Below, one piece after another: positions 1 through 7,253 of a stretch of 22,511 bases of DNA. The stretch comes from Deltaproteobacteria bacterium (GTDB taxonomy: Bacteria; Desulfobacterota; SM23-61). A program made the position numbers and the translations under genes. The notes under the pieces are model-generated. The model saw only the letters and a program-made list of their open reading frames with translations. It was not told the DNA's origin and made no database searches. Every line of letters begins with the position of its first letter. Positions within the stretch are counted from its first letter, which is position 1. The stretch lies in contig JACRCA010000372.1 of assembly GCA_016234425.1 (NCBI GenBank), positions 1 through 22,511 of the forward strand, written 5' to 3'.

Positions 1-324
1 AATTCCCCGAGGAAAACCACCACCTGGTATATGTTCGAGCCTTTTGTGATTAGCATGGTCACATGGAAGAGGCTCTCTCCGGAACACCAAAAGGCCGTGG
101 CGCAGGTGGGAAAAGAGTTGGAGAAGTTTTCCCTGGAAGAGGCCATTAAGGATGATACAGAGGTTACGGACCTCTTCAAGTCCAAAGGGGTGATTGTCCA
201 TGACATGACCCCAGAGGAATTTAAGCTCTGGAGTGCTGTAGCCGGCAAAACAGCCTGGAAAGAGTACGCGGAAAAAGTCAAGGGTGGAAAAGAACTCTTA
301 GACCTGGCCCTGGCAGTCAAATAG
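1..324 (+). CDS. dctP: TRAP transporter solute-binding protein DctP, C-terminal part (5' end outside window)
   Basis: This is the last 107 codons of a periplasmic substrate-binding protein of a TRAP (tripartite ATP-independent periplasmic) transporter, which captures carboxylates or similar organic acids and delivers them to the membrane permease. The frame is open from base 1 and stops with TAG. The visible part has the family's C-terminal pattern: a hydrophobic stretch followed by 'W..L.PE....', then a long charged amphipathic helix rich in E and K. The assignment rests mainly on the DctQ and DctM genes that follow directly. The substrate cannot be told because the binding residues lie upstream. 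An internal ATG at 31 is not the real start. Confidence 0.85.
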   Translation, partial: NSPRKTTTWYMFEPFVISMVTWKRLSPEHQKAVAQVGKELEKFSLEEAIKDDTEVTDLFKSKGVIVHDMTPEEFKLWSAVAGKTAWKEYAEKVKGGKELLDLALAVK

Positions 325-342
325 ATCCCTGAACGAAACTAG

Positions 343-379
343 CAGCGGCGGTCCTGAAAAAAGCTCGGGGCTGCCGCTG
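343..379 (+). promoter_or_regulatory. Intergenic hairpin between dctP and dctQ
   Basis: A 7-bp perfect inverted repeat, CAGCGGC (343-349) and GCCGCTG (373-379), encloses an A-rich loop; there is no T-tract. It lies just after the dctP stop. In binding-protein transporter operons such hairpins often protect the upstream mRNA or reduce read-through, so that the binding protein is made in excess over the permease. The function here is inferred. Confidence 0.4.
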
Positions 380-416
380 GAGGCCCGCCTACGATCGGAT
401 GAGGAGAACTCAAACC

Positions 417-926
417 ATGAAAGGTTCTTTTTCAGGGCTGATAAACAAGATCGAAGGTTTAAACCGGTTCATTTACATTATCAGCAGCCTGGCCATTTTG
501 CTTTCAGCCTTCGTCCTCACTTATGAAGTGATCATGAGATACGTCTTGAGAACGCCAACCATCTGGGAAATAGAGGCCTCGGTATATCTTACGATTATGG
601 CTACTTTTTTAGCAGCAGCATACGGGCTTAAAGATGGAGCACACATCAACATCGACCTGGTCACCCGGCTGCTTCCTCCAAGGTTCAATGCGCGGCTCTC
701 TTCGGTGACCTCGTTGCTCTCCCTCATCTTTTGCATCTTGATCGCCTGGAAAGGATGGGAGATGTGGTGGGAGGCTTTCTCCAAAGGGTGGAGGTCGGAA
801 ACGGTTTGGGGTTTTCCCCTGGCCATTCCCTACTTTTTCCTGCCCCTTGGTATGACTCTTTTATGCCTGCAATATATGATCCAGCTCGCGGGGATTAAGG
901 AGGTAGAAGCTCGTAAGGAACATTAA
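417..926 (+). CDS. dctQ: TRAP transporter small permease subunit DctQ
   Basis: This is the small membrane subunit of the TRAP transporter; it pairs with DctM to form the Na+-coupled permease that receives substrate from DctP. The 169-residue protein has four hydrophobic segments (about 17-40, 52-72, 93-112 and 133-157), as is normal for the family. It carries the DctQ signature around residues 50-80: W-E-I-E followed by a membrane segment, then 'LKDGAHINID'. I chose ATG 417 because GAGGAG at 401-406 is well placed for it. The ATG at 399 would add six residues and overlap that ribosome-binding site. It is co-transcribed with dctM downstream. Confidence 0.87.
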   Translation: MKGSFSGLINKIEGLNRFIYIISSLAILLSAFVLTYEVIMRYVLRTPTIWEIEASVYLTIMATFLAAAYGLKDGAHINIDLVTRLLPPRFNARLSSVTSLLSLIFCILIAWKGWEMWWEAFSKGWRSETVWGFPLAIPYFFLPLGMTLLCLQYMIQLAGIKEVEARKEH

Positions 927-1017
927 CGGCATTGATCCTTAGACTGAATCCGTCGGGCTGAACCCCTTAGGAGAAGGGAAACATTAAGGGCCAAATCGGA
1001 AAAGAGGATTGAGTGTT

Positions 1018-2367
1018 ATGGACCCCAATATTCTTGGCGTCATCATCGCTGTGGTTTCGTTCATTTTCCTTTTAAGTGGTATGCCTATTGCGTTTGGCCT
1101 GGGCGTTCCTTCGGTGATCTTTATCCTTCTTTTGATGGACCGGTTCCAGTTCGATCTCATGGCCCACATCGTGTACGACGGGGTGAATGACTTCGGGCTG
1201 CTGGCCATTCCACTTTTCATCCTCATGGGAGCGATCATCGCCGCCACTCGAGCCGGAGCTGACCTTTATGAAGGTCTGCATCGCTGGCTGCACCGCCTCC
1301 CCGGGGGCCTAGCGGTTAGCAACCTTGTCTCTTGCGCTATCTTTGCCGCGCTTTGTGGTTCCAGCCCGGCCACGGCGGCGGCCATTGGGACGATGGGCAT
1401 TCCAGAAATGCGCAAGCGCGGCTATCCAGACACCTTGGCAACAGGATGCATCGTGGCCGGAGGAACGCTGGGTATTCTCATCCCACCCAGTGTGACGATG
1501 ATCGTCTATGGCATTGCTACCCAGACCTCCATCGGCAAGCTCTTCATTGCCGGGGTTATTCCTGGAATTATCATCACCATTATCATGTGCATCTATGTGG
1601 TCATTTATTCCAAATGGGTCAGGTCTAAAAAGGCTAAAGGAGCGGAGGATCTGGCCTTGAAGGAAGGCGCGGAATTTTTCGGGACGGTCTCCTACACCTG
1701 GGGTGAAAGATTTTCAGCAATAACGCGGGTGATCCCATTCATCATAATCATTTTCCTCATCATGGGCAGCCTTTATGGCGGCTGGGCTACGCCCAGCGAG
1801 GCTGCGGCTGTCGGCTCTGTAGGGGCCTTATTCTTAGTTATGATCATCTACCACTTGAGGTGGGGGGATTATAAAAAGATCCTGGACATGACTGTTAAAG
1901 AAACCACCATGATCATGCTGATCATCGCCACTTCTTTTCTCTTCGGGGCGGTTCTGACCAAGCTCTACATTACCCAGGCAATTACCAACTACATGGTCGG
2001 CCTGGGTTATTCCAAGTGGGTGCTCATGGCTCTAATCAACGTCTTCCTCTTGATCCTGGGGTGCTTGATGCCGCCGGTGGCCATCATCCTGATCATAAAT
2101 CCTATTCTGCACCCAGTAATCCTGCAATATGGTTTCGATCCCATCTGGTTCGGAGTGATCGTGACCATCAACATGGAAATAGGGTGTATTACACCTCCTG
2201 TGGGCTTAAATCTTTACATCGTCCAGGGGATTGCTCCCGACGTTCCCCTTTACAAGGTACTTATCGGGTCCGCTCCCTTCGTGGCTATTCTCCTATGGGG
2301 GATCGTAATGTGCTCCATCTGGCCGGAGCTAGCCTTGTGGCTGCCCAACAAGATGATCACCCGTTGA
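1018..2367 (+). CDS. dctM: TRAP transporter large permease subunit DctM
   Basis: This is the 449-residue large permease of the TRAP system, an ion-transporter (IT) superfamily membrane protein with about a dozen hydrophobic segments that carries out Na+-driven import. Family hallmarks are present: 'SSPATAAAIGTMGIPEM' in the first half, 'GGTLGILIPPSVTMIVYG', and in the second half 'GCLMPPVAIILIINPIL' and 'EIGCITPPVGLNLYIV'. These paired PP-containing loops are the inverted-repeat hairpins that form the substrate and ion site. Start: ATG 1018 is preferred over the in-frame TTG 1009 because the only Shine-Dalgarno-like sequence (AGAGG, 1003-1007) is about 10 nt from the ATG. It completes the P-Q-M order. 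The 91-nt gap after dctQ holds nothing notable. Confidence 0.93.
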   Translation: MDPNILGVIIAVVSFIFLLSGMPIAFGLGVPSVIFILLLMDRFQFDLMAHIVYDGVNDFGLLAIPLFILMGAIIAATRAGADLYEGLHRWLHRLPGGLAVSNLVSCAIFAALCGSSPATAAAIGTMGIPEMRKRGYPDTLATGCIVAGGTLGILIPPSVTMIVYGIATQTSIGKLFIAGVIPGIIITIIMCIYVVIYSKWVRSKKAKGAEDLALKEGAEFFGTVSYTWGERFSAITRVIPFIIIIFLIMGSLYGGWATPSEAAAVGSVGALFLVMIIYHLRWGDYKKILDMTVKETTMIMLIIATSFLFGAVLTKLYITQAITNYMVGLGYSKWVLMALINVFLLILGCLMPPVAIILIINPILHPVILQYGFDPIWFGVIVTINMEIGCITPPVGLNLYIVQGIAPDVPLYKVLIGSAPFVAILLWGIVMCSIWPELALWLPNKMITR

Positions 2368-2411
2368 GAAGAAAATTCACCCTTTCATTCATGCCTCAGG
2401 CAGTTATTGCT

Positions 2412-2436
2412 TGACTCTTGAAGTCATTTCTCTTTT
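2412..2436 (+). terminator. Possible weak terminator of the TRAP operon
   Basis: TGACT (2412-2416) and AGTCA (2422-2426) form a 5-bp stem with a 5-nt loop, followed by the pyrimidine run TTTCTCTTTT. It sits in the 84-bp gap between two convergent genes, where a terminator is expected, but the stem is short and GC-poor. Confidence 0.3.
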
Positions 2437-2451
2437 ATTGCTTCCCGCCCC

Positions 2452-4008
2452 CTATAAGGGAATGTTTCCGTGCTTTTTGAAATAGGTCTGCTCCCGTTTG
2501 TTCTTGAGCAGGGCCAATGCCGAGGTAATGCGTGGGCGGGTTTCTTCGGGAGTGATTACTTCATCTATTAACCCTCGCTTGGCAGCTTCGTAAGGATTAG
2601 AAAATAGTTTCTCGTAATCTTCGGTCAGTTCCTGGCGCCTCTTTGCCGGATCGGCAGCGCTTTCAATTTCCCGGCGCAAGATGATGTTGATGGCCCCAGC
2701 CGCCCCCATCACCGCGATCTCCGACTGAGGCCAAGCCAGCGCGATATCTGCTCCCAGGTCTTTGTTGCACATGGCAATATAGGATCCGCCGTACGCTTTG
2801 CGCAAAGTTACAGTGACTTTGGGAACGGTGGCTTCGGCGTAGGCAAAGAGCAACTTGGCCCCGTGGCGGATGATGCCGCCATGTTCCTGTTCTTTGCCAG
2901 GGAGATAGCCGGGGCAGTCCACCAGGGTGATCAAGGGAATATTGAAGGCATCGCAGAAGCGGACAAAGCGAGCGCCTTTATCGGAGGCGTTGATGTCCAG
3001 GCACCCAGCCTTCACCCGGGCTTGGTTGGCAATCAGGGCAACTGTTTGCCCACAAATGCGGCCAAAACCAACCACGATATTCTGCGCGTAGAGCTCATGC
3101 ACCTCCATGAAATCGCCATTGTCCAGGATTCGCTTGATCACATCCTTTACATTGTAGGACTTCCTGGGGTTGGTGGGAACGATGTTGCGCATCTCTAAAT
3201 CCGAAGCCGGAGGGTCCCACCCAGTCTCCCTAACCGGTGGCTGATCCAGGTTGCTGGGCGGGAGAAAGGATAAGAGGCGGCGGACGCCAGCCAGACAATC
3301 CTTCTCAGTTTCGTAGATGAAATGCCCGTTGCCAGAAACTTTGTTGTGCACCATACCCCCGCCCAGCTCTTCCAGCCCAACTTCTTCTCCCATCACCTCT
3401 TTAATCACCTGGGGGCCGGTGATGTACATGTTGGAAACTCTGTTCACCATAAAGATAAAGTCTGTGATGGCCGGTGAGTAAACGGCCCCACCGGCGCAAG
3501 GCCCCAGGATAATAGAAATCTGGGGCACTACGCCAGAAGATCGAGTATTGCGGAAGAAGATCATGCCGTAACCGTGCAAAGAATCTACGCCTTCCTGGAT
3601 ACGGGCGCCGCCGGAATCATTGATTCCGATAATCGGCACTCTCATCCTGGCGGCCATGTCCTGCATTTTGACGATCTTCTGAGCATGGATCTCTCCCAGG
3701 GACCCACCCGCTATGGAGAAATCTTGCGAAAAAACGAAGACCGGTCGGCCGTCAATATTTCCGTAACCGGTCACGACGGCGTCTGCTGGGATGTCGACCT
3801 TATCCATTCCAAAATGGGTGCAGCGGTGCTTGGCCAAGGCGTCGATCTCCACGAAGGTGTTTTGATCCAGGAGTTGGTCAATTCGCTCCCGGGCGGAAAG
3901 CTTGCCCTTCTCGTGTTGCTTTTTAGCCCGGGTGCCAAGGGCATCGGTGATGATGGCTTCCTTTTCTTTCAATTCTTCGATCAATTGTTCGATGGTTCGC
4001 TCGGCCAT
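2452..4008 (-). CDS. mmdA: Acyl-CoA carboxylase / methylmalonyl-CoA decarboxylase carboxyltransferase subunit
   Basis: This is a 518-residue biotin-dependent carboxyltransferase (PccB/MmdA family), which moves a carboxyl group between carboxybiotin and an acyl-CoA such as propionyl-/methylmalonyl-CoA. Both crotonase-like halves are complete. The N-terminal oxyanion region 'DSGGARIQEG' is at 131-140 and 'GPCAGGAVYSPA' at 169-180. The C-terminal half has 'DCPGYLPG' at 364-371, 'RKAYGGSYIAM' at 403-413 and 'EIAVMGAAGAINI' at 430-442, and the protein ends in the family-typical 'KHGNIPL'. A GGAGGAGAGG ribosome-binding site precedes the ATG. No biotin carboxylase, biotin carrier or membrane decarboxylase subunit lies nearby, so its partners must be elsewhere. 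Ile411 occupies the position that, in actinobacterial homologues, separates propionyl-specific (Asp) from broader enzymes (Ile). The exact substrate, and whether it carboxylates or decarboxylates, is undecided. Confidence 0.9.
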   Translation of the reverse strand: MAERTIEQLIEELKEKEAIITDALGTRAKKQHEKGKLSARERIDQLLDQNTFVEIDALAKHRCTHFGMDKVDIPADAVVTGYGNIDGRPVFVFSQDFSIAGGSLGEIHAQKIVKMQDMAARMRVPIIGINDSGGARIQEGVDSLHGYGMIFFRNTRSSGVVPQISIILGPCAGGAVYSPAITDFIFMVNRVSNMYITGPQVIKEVMGEEVGLEELGGGMVHNKVSGNGHFIYETEKDCLAGVRRLLSFLPPSNLDQPPVRETGWDPPASDLEMRNIVPTNPRKSYNVKDVIKRILDNGDFMEVHELYAQNIVVGFGRICGQTVALIANQARVKAGCLDINASDKGARFVRFCDAFNIPLITLVDCPGYLPGKEQEHGGIIRHGAKLLFAYAEATVPKVTVTLRKAYGGSYIAMCNKDLGADIALAWPQSEIAVMGAAGAINIILRREIESAADPAKRRQELTEDYEKLFSNPYEAAKRGLIDEVITPEETRPRITSALALLKNKREQTYFKKHGNIPL

Positions 4009-4054
4009 TGTTGATTACCTCTCCTCCATAAAGAAATTTAAACGCCCACGTTGC

Positions 4055-4088
4055 GCGAAATAAGCCCTCTAAAAAAGAGGACTTTCGC
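4055..4088 (-). promoter_or_regulatory. Two-part hairpin in the probable mmdA leader
   Basis: An outer stem GCGAAA/TTTCGC (4055-4060 with 4083-4088) encloses an inner stem CCTCT/AGAGG around an A5 loop, separated by a small asymmetric internal loop. It lies between the proposed mmdA promoter (4161-4189) and the mmdA start at 4008, so it would be part of a transcribed leader of about 145 nt. It matches no riboswitch I know. Confidence 0.35.
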
Positions 4089-4160
4089 CGATCGGAAAAA
4101 GGGGCCAGATTTCTAGGCTAATTGTAATTGATAAAGAGAGCACTCTTAAGAAACGGGAAA

Positions 4161-4189
4161 AATATATCTCAAAAAAAACAAATCGGCAA
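4161..4189 (-). promoter_or_regulatory. Candidate sigma-70-type promoter for mmdA
   Basis: Read on the minus strand: TTGCCG (4189-4184), a 17-nt spacer, then TATATT (4166-4161). This matches the -35 at 4 of 6 and the -10 at 5 of 6, with ideal spacing. It points at mmdA and would start transcription near 4154. Confidence 0.42.
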
Positions 4190-4210
4190 TCAGAAAGTTA
4201 GGGGCTGATT
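4188..4210. promoter_or_regulatory. Dyad between two divergent promoters, possible operator
   Basis: AATCAG (4188-4193) and CTGATT (4205-4210) form a 6-bp inverted repeat with an 11-nt centre. It falls exactly between the -35 boxes of the mmdA and yceD promoter candidates, where a shared regulator could bind. A weak terminator reading (T-run after 4210) is possible but less likely, because the T-run leads straight into a promoter. Confidence 0.22.
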
Positions 4211-4215
4211 TTTTC

Positions 4216-4243
4216 TTGACAAAAAATTGACTTCCGATATATT
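4216..4243 (+). promoter_or_regulatory. Sigma-70-type promoter of the yceD-rpmF-plsX-fab operon
   Basis: A perfect -35 TTGACA (4216-4221), a 16-nt spacer, then TATATT (4238-4243, 5 of 6). It is AT-rich on both sides and 34 nt upstream of the yceD start. This is the clearest housekeeping promoter in the window and probably drives the whole lipid operon. Confidence 0.65.
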
Positions 4244-4276
4244 AAAACTTTACTCAATGACTAAGGCAGGAAATTA

Positions 4277-4807
4277 ATGCAATTCCGGCTGGAAGATATT
4301 CCCCAGGAAGGACGGGAAGCCACATTTTCCCAAGGCGAAAATTGGCTCGATGAACGCTTGCAGGGAGAAGAAAGAACTTTCCGCTTTATCAGCCCGATCA
4401 CGGTGCACTTGAGCCTTTCCAAGTTGGGGAACACCATTCTGGTTAAAAGCCGTGCGGAAGCTAAGGTGGAGTGGTCCTGCGCCAGATGCCTGGAGATCTT
4501 TTCTCTGGGTTTAACTTCGGAGTATAGCACCATCTTGAAACCCAAGCCTGGCTTTTCCCTGCAAGGAGAAGTGGTGTTTACCCGGGAAGACGTGGAGACG
4601 GAATTCTATGAAGGGGAGGAGATTGATTTGACTTCGCTGGTCCAGGACCAGGTTCTGCTGGCTCTCCCACAGAAAGCGTTGTGCCGGGAAGAATGTCGCG
4701 GATTGTGCCCCCGTTGTGGAAAGAATCTAAACCGAGAAGTTTGCGAGTGCGCGGTTGGGTTCGTAGACCCCCGGTTGGAAATCTTGCGGAAGGGTAAATT
4801 CAAATGA
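4277..4807 (+). CDS. yceD: YceD/DUF177 family protein, 23S rRNA accumulation factor
   Basis: This 176-residue protein belongs to the YceD (DUF177) family, which is nearly always encoded just upstream of rpmF and has been linked to 23S rRNA accumulation in E. coli and plants. An acidic N-terminal and middle region is followed by a C-terminal cysteine cluster: C136, C140, C144 and C147 in 'CREECRGLCPRCG', then C156 and C158. A separate C-x2-C pair is at residues 68-71. These probably bind zinc. The start is supported by AGGA at 4268-4271, five nt before the ATG. It is the first gene after the promoter at 4216-4243, and its stop is 18 nt before rpmF, so the two are translated from one mRNA. Confidence 0.88.
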   Translation: MQFRLEDIPQEGREATFSQGENWLDERLQGEERTFRFISPITVHLSLSKLGNTILVKSRAEAKVEWSCARCLEIFSLGLTSEYSTILKPKPGFSLQGEVVFTREDVETEFYEGEEIDLTSLVQDQVLLALPQKALCREECRGLCPRCGKNLNREVCECAVGFVDPRLEILRKGKFK

Positions 4808-4825
4808 TCGAGAGGTGAATTCCCC

Positions 4826-5008
4826 ATGCCTAACCCCAAAAGGAGACATTCCAAAAGTCGCCGGGACAAGAGGCGTACTCATGACCGCCTCCCTTTACCG
4901 CAGTTTTCCATCTGCCAGCAGTGCGGGGAGCCCAAGGCCCCGCACCGAGTATGTCCACATTGCGGCAGTTATAAAGGAAGGACAGTCATCGAAGTTGAAG
5001 AAACCTGA
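4826..5008 (+). CDS. rpmF: 50S ribosomal protein L32, zinc-binding form
   Basis: This 60-residue ribosomal protein of the large subunit has the conserved L32 N-terminus 'MPNPKRRHSKSRRDKRR' and a zinc-ribbon formed by C30, C33, C43 and C46. Keeping all four cysteines marks it as the zinc-containing version rather than a zinc-independent paralogue. It sits between yceD and plsX, the classic arrangement that couples ribosome and phospholipid synthesis. An overlapping 70-residue frame beginning at 4815 is a shadow. Confidence 0.97.
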   Translation: MPNPKRRHSKSRRDKRRTHDRLPLPQFSICQQCGEPKAPHRVCPHCGSYKGRTVIEVEET

Positions 5009-5023
5009 GGGGAAACAAAGCCA

Positions 5024-6088
5024 ATGAAAATCGCCTTAGATGCCATGGGCGGAGATTTCGCCCCCCGAGACATCGTGGAAGGGGCTGTGCTGGCAGCTCG
5101 CGAGCATGGAATCCCCGTAGTGTTAGTGGGAGAAGAGAAAACCATCCGGCAAGAAGCTGGAAAGTACCCCGGGAGTAATTCGCTTCCTCTGACCTTTGTT
5201 CACGCCTCAGAAGCAGTGGGTATGGACGAGTCACCCCTAACCGCGATCCGGAAGAAGAAAGACTCCTCCATTAAAGTGGCTCTCGACCTGCTTAAAAAAG
5301 GGGAGGCCGAGGCGGTGGTGAGCGCGGGAAATTCCGGCGCGGTCTTGGCCACGGCGGTCTTTACCCTGGAGAAGTTAAGCGGAGTGGATCGACCAGCCAT
5401 CGGGACCATCTTTCCCACCCTAAAGGGTTGGACCCTTTTGCTGGACGCCGGGGCGAACGTAGACTGCAAACCTTTTCATTTAGTCCAGTTTGCCATCATG
5501 GGTGAGGCTTACGCCAAATACATCCTGAAGAAAGATCGTCCTCTGGTTGGGCTGCTGAGCAACGGAGAAGAAGAGTCCAAGGGGAACGAGCTGATCCGGG
5601 AGACCAATGCCATCCTGAAAAAGAGTTCGCTCGGGTATGTGGGTCCGGTGGAAGGTCGGGATATTTTCAACGGCCGGGCTGACGTGGTGATTTGCGATGG
5701 GTTTGTGGGGAATGCCGCCTTGAAAATTTGCGAAGGCTTAGCCGAGGCCATCGGGGCCATGATTCGCCAGGAACTGGAGATCAGCCTGCGGGCCAAGATC
5801 GGCTACCTCTTCGCCCGTCATGCGGTGAATGATATCAAGAAGAAGCTGGATTATTCAGAATATGGTGGTGCTCCCCTTCTGGGAGTCAACGGGGTCGTCA
5901 TCATTGGACACGGACGCTCTTCGGCGAAGGCCATAAAGAATGCCATCCGTCTGGCCCACGAATTCGCTCAAATTCGCCTTCCCCAGCTCCTGGTTGGAAA
6001 CCTGGAAGAGAACAAGGATCTCCAGCGGCTCGGCGGAAAAAACTTAGCCAGAGTCTGGGAGCAAATCAAAGAAAAACTGATGGATTGA
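5024..6088 (+). CDS. plsX: Phosphate acyltransferase PlsX
   Basis: This is a 354-residue peripheral membrane enzyme that converts acyl-ACP and inorganic phosphate to acyl-phosphate, the donor used by PlsY to make 1-acylglycerol-3-phosphate. It has the characteristic N-terminus 'MKIALDAMGGDFAPRDIVEG', 'VSAGNSGAVLA' near residue 100, 'GLLSNGEEESKGNEL' in the middle, and 'GAPLLGVNGVVIIGHGRS' near residue 290. The length is normal. GAGGGGAAA at 5007-5015 supplies the ribosome-binding site; the spacing to rpmF is 15 nt. Confidence 0.97.
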   Translation: MKIALDAMGGDFAPRDIVEGAVLAAREHGIPVVLVGEEKTIRQEAGKYPGSNSLPLTFVHASEAVGMDESPLTAIRKKKDSSIKVALDLLKKGEAEAVVSAGNSGAVLATAVFTLEKLSGVDRPAIGTIFPTLKGWTLLLDAGANVDCKPFHLVQFAIMGEAYAKYILKKDRPLVGLLSNGEEESKGNELIRETNAILKKSSLGYVGPVEGRDIFNGRADVVICDGFVGNAALKICEGLAEAIGAMIRQELEISLRAKIGYLFARHAVNDIKKKLDYSEYGGAPLLGVNGVVIIGHGRSSAKAIKNAIRLAHEFAQIRLPQLLVGNLEENKDLQRLGGKNLARVWEQIKEKLMD

Positions 6089-6166
6089 AAGAATCGCGCA
6101 GGTAGTGTTTCTCCCTATATTTTTGCCTGGCGGAAAAATGGGGGTGCCGCAAGAAGGGAAGAAGAA

Positions 6167-7147
6167 ATGATCAGGTCGCGGATAATTGCTACGGGTTCCT
6201 ACGTTCCCCCAAAAGTCTTGACCAACTTTGATTTGGAGAAGATGGTGGATACTTCCGATGAGTGGATCACCTCGCGCTCAGGGATTCGGGAGCGGAGGAT
6301 CGTGGAGAAGGACGTGGCCACCTCGGATTTGGGAACTCAAGCAGCTCTGCGGGCCCTGGAGATGGCCGAACTTTCCCCGGAGGACCTGGACTTCATCATC
6401 ACCGGAACAAACAGCCCGGACATGTTCTTTCCCTGCACCGGATGTTTCATCCAGGCCAAAATCGGAGCCACAAAGGCTGCCGCTTTTGACGTATCCGCTG
6501 GATGCACGAGTTTCATTCATGCCCTCTCCTTAGCGGACAAGTTCATTAAAGAAAATCCCAGCCATAAGGTGATGGTTTTGGGCGCGGAAATCATGTCCAA
6601 AGTGACCGACTGGGCTGACCGGGCTACCTGTGTTCTATTTGGAGACGGAGCCGGGGCAGTAATCCTTGTAGGAGAAGAGGGAGAACGAGGGATTCTTTCC
6701 ACCCACCTGCACTCCGACGGATCGTTGTGGGAGCTTCTCTATATGCCTGGAGGGGGGTCGGCCAATCCCTCCTCCCGCGAGACGGTCGATAAACGCCTGC
6801 ACTACATCAAGATGGCCGGGAATCCGCTCTTCAAAGTAGCTGTCCGGGCCCTGGCCGACGTCTCACAGGAAGCGCTGAAATACAACGGCCTCACCAGTGA
6901 AGACATCGACGTCATGATCCCCCACCAGGCGAATACGCGGATCATCGAAGCCGCGGCCAAGATCATTAATTTCCCCATGGAGAAGGTCTATTTGAATATC
7001 GAGAAATATGGAAACACTTCCTCGGCTACTATCCCCATTGCCATGGATGAGATGCAACGGGGAGGAAAGTTGAAAGCAGGGGACCTCATGCTTCTGTGCT
7101 CCTTCGGCACGGGGGTGACCTGGGGATCGGCGGTGATCCGCTGGTGA
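6167..7147 (+). CDS. fabH: Beta-ketoacyl-ACP synthase III (FabH)
   Basis: This 326-residue condensing enzyme starts fatty-acid synthesis by joining an acyl-CoA primer to malonyl-ACP. The catalytic triad is intact: Cys113 in 'FDVSAGCTSF', His253 in 'IPHQANTRI' and Asn283 in 'KYGNTSSATIP'. The C-terminal 'LLCSFGTGVTWGSAVIRW' is typical. The usual tripeptide before the catalytic cysteine is slightly changed (SAG where SAA is common). A 78-nt gap separates it from plsX, with a purine-rich ribosome-binding site (AAGGGAAGAAG) before the ATG. The next gene is expected to be fabD but is an acyl-CoA dehydrogenase. Confidence 0.95.
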   Translation: MIRSRIIATGSYVPPKVLTNFDLEKMVDTSDEWITSRSGIRERRIVEKDVATSDLGTQAALRALEMAELSPEDLDFIITGTNSPDMFFPCTGCFIQAKIGATKAAAFDVSAGCTSFIHALSLADKFIKENPSHKVMVLGAEIMSKVTDWADRATCVLFGDGAGAVILVGEEGERGILSTHLHSDGSLWELLYMPGGGSANPSSRETVDKRLHYIKMAGNPLFKVAVRALADVSQEALKYNGLTSEDIDVMIPHQANTRIIEAAAKIINFPMEKVYLNIEKYGNTSSATIPIAMDEMQRGGKLKAGDLMLLCSFGTGVTWGSAVIRW

Positions 7148-7157
7148 CTGAAAAAAA

Positions 7158-7233
7158 GTGTCAGTGTCAGTGGTTAGTGTCATTGTTAGCTTTTTATCTT
7201 TTATCACTCCCACTCACACTGACACTGAACACT
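7158..7233. repeat. Word-repeat hairpin in the fabH-acd spacer (AGTGTC word)
   Basis: Near-tandem copies of AGTGTC/CAGTGT run from 7158 to about 7180. The reverse complement returns at 7211-7233. The arms share a perfect 12-bp inverted repeat, TCAGTGTCAGTG (7161-7172) with CACTGACACTGA (7217-7228), separated by an AT-rich stretch of 44 nt. It is non-coding: the frame through it is only an upstream extension of the next gene, with low-complexity S/T/H residues. Confidence 0.75.
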
Positions 7234-7253
7234 TATGGAGAGATGGGCACAGG

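Noticed and set aside
4188..4215. Rho-independent terminator in the divergent intergenic region
   Set aside because: The stem has 6 AT-rich pairs with an 11-nt loop and no gene ends here; it lies between two divergent promoters.
7158..7253. Extended N-terminus of the acyl-CoA dehydrogenase
   Set aside because: The extra 32 residues translate the repeat element and have no resemblance to the family; ATG 7254 gives the normal N-terminus.
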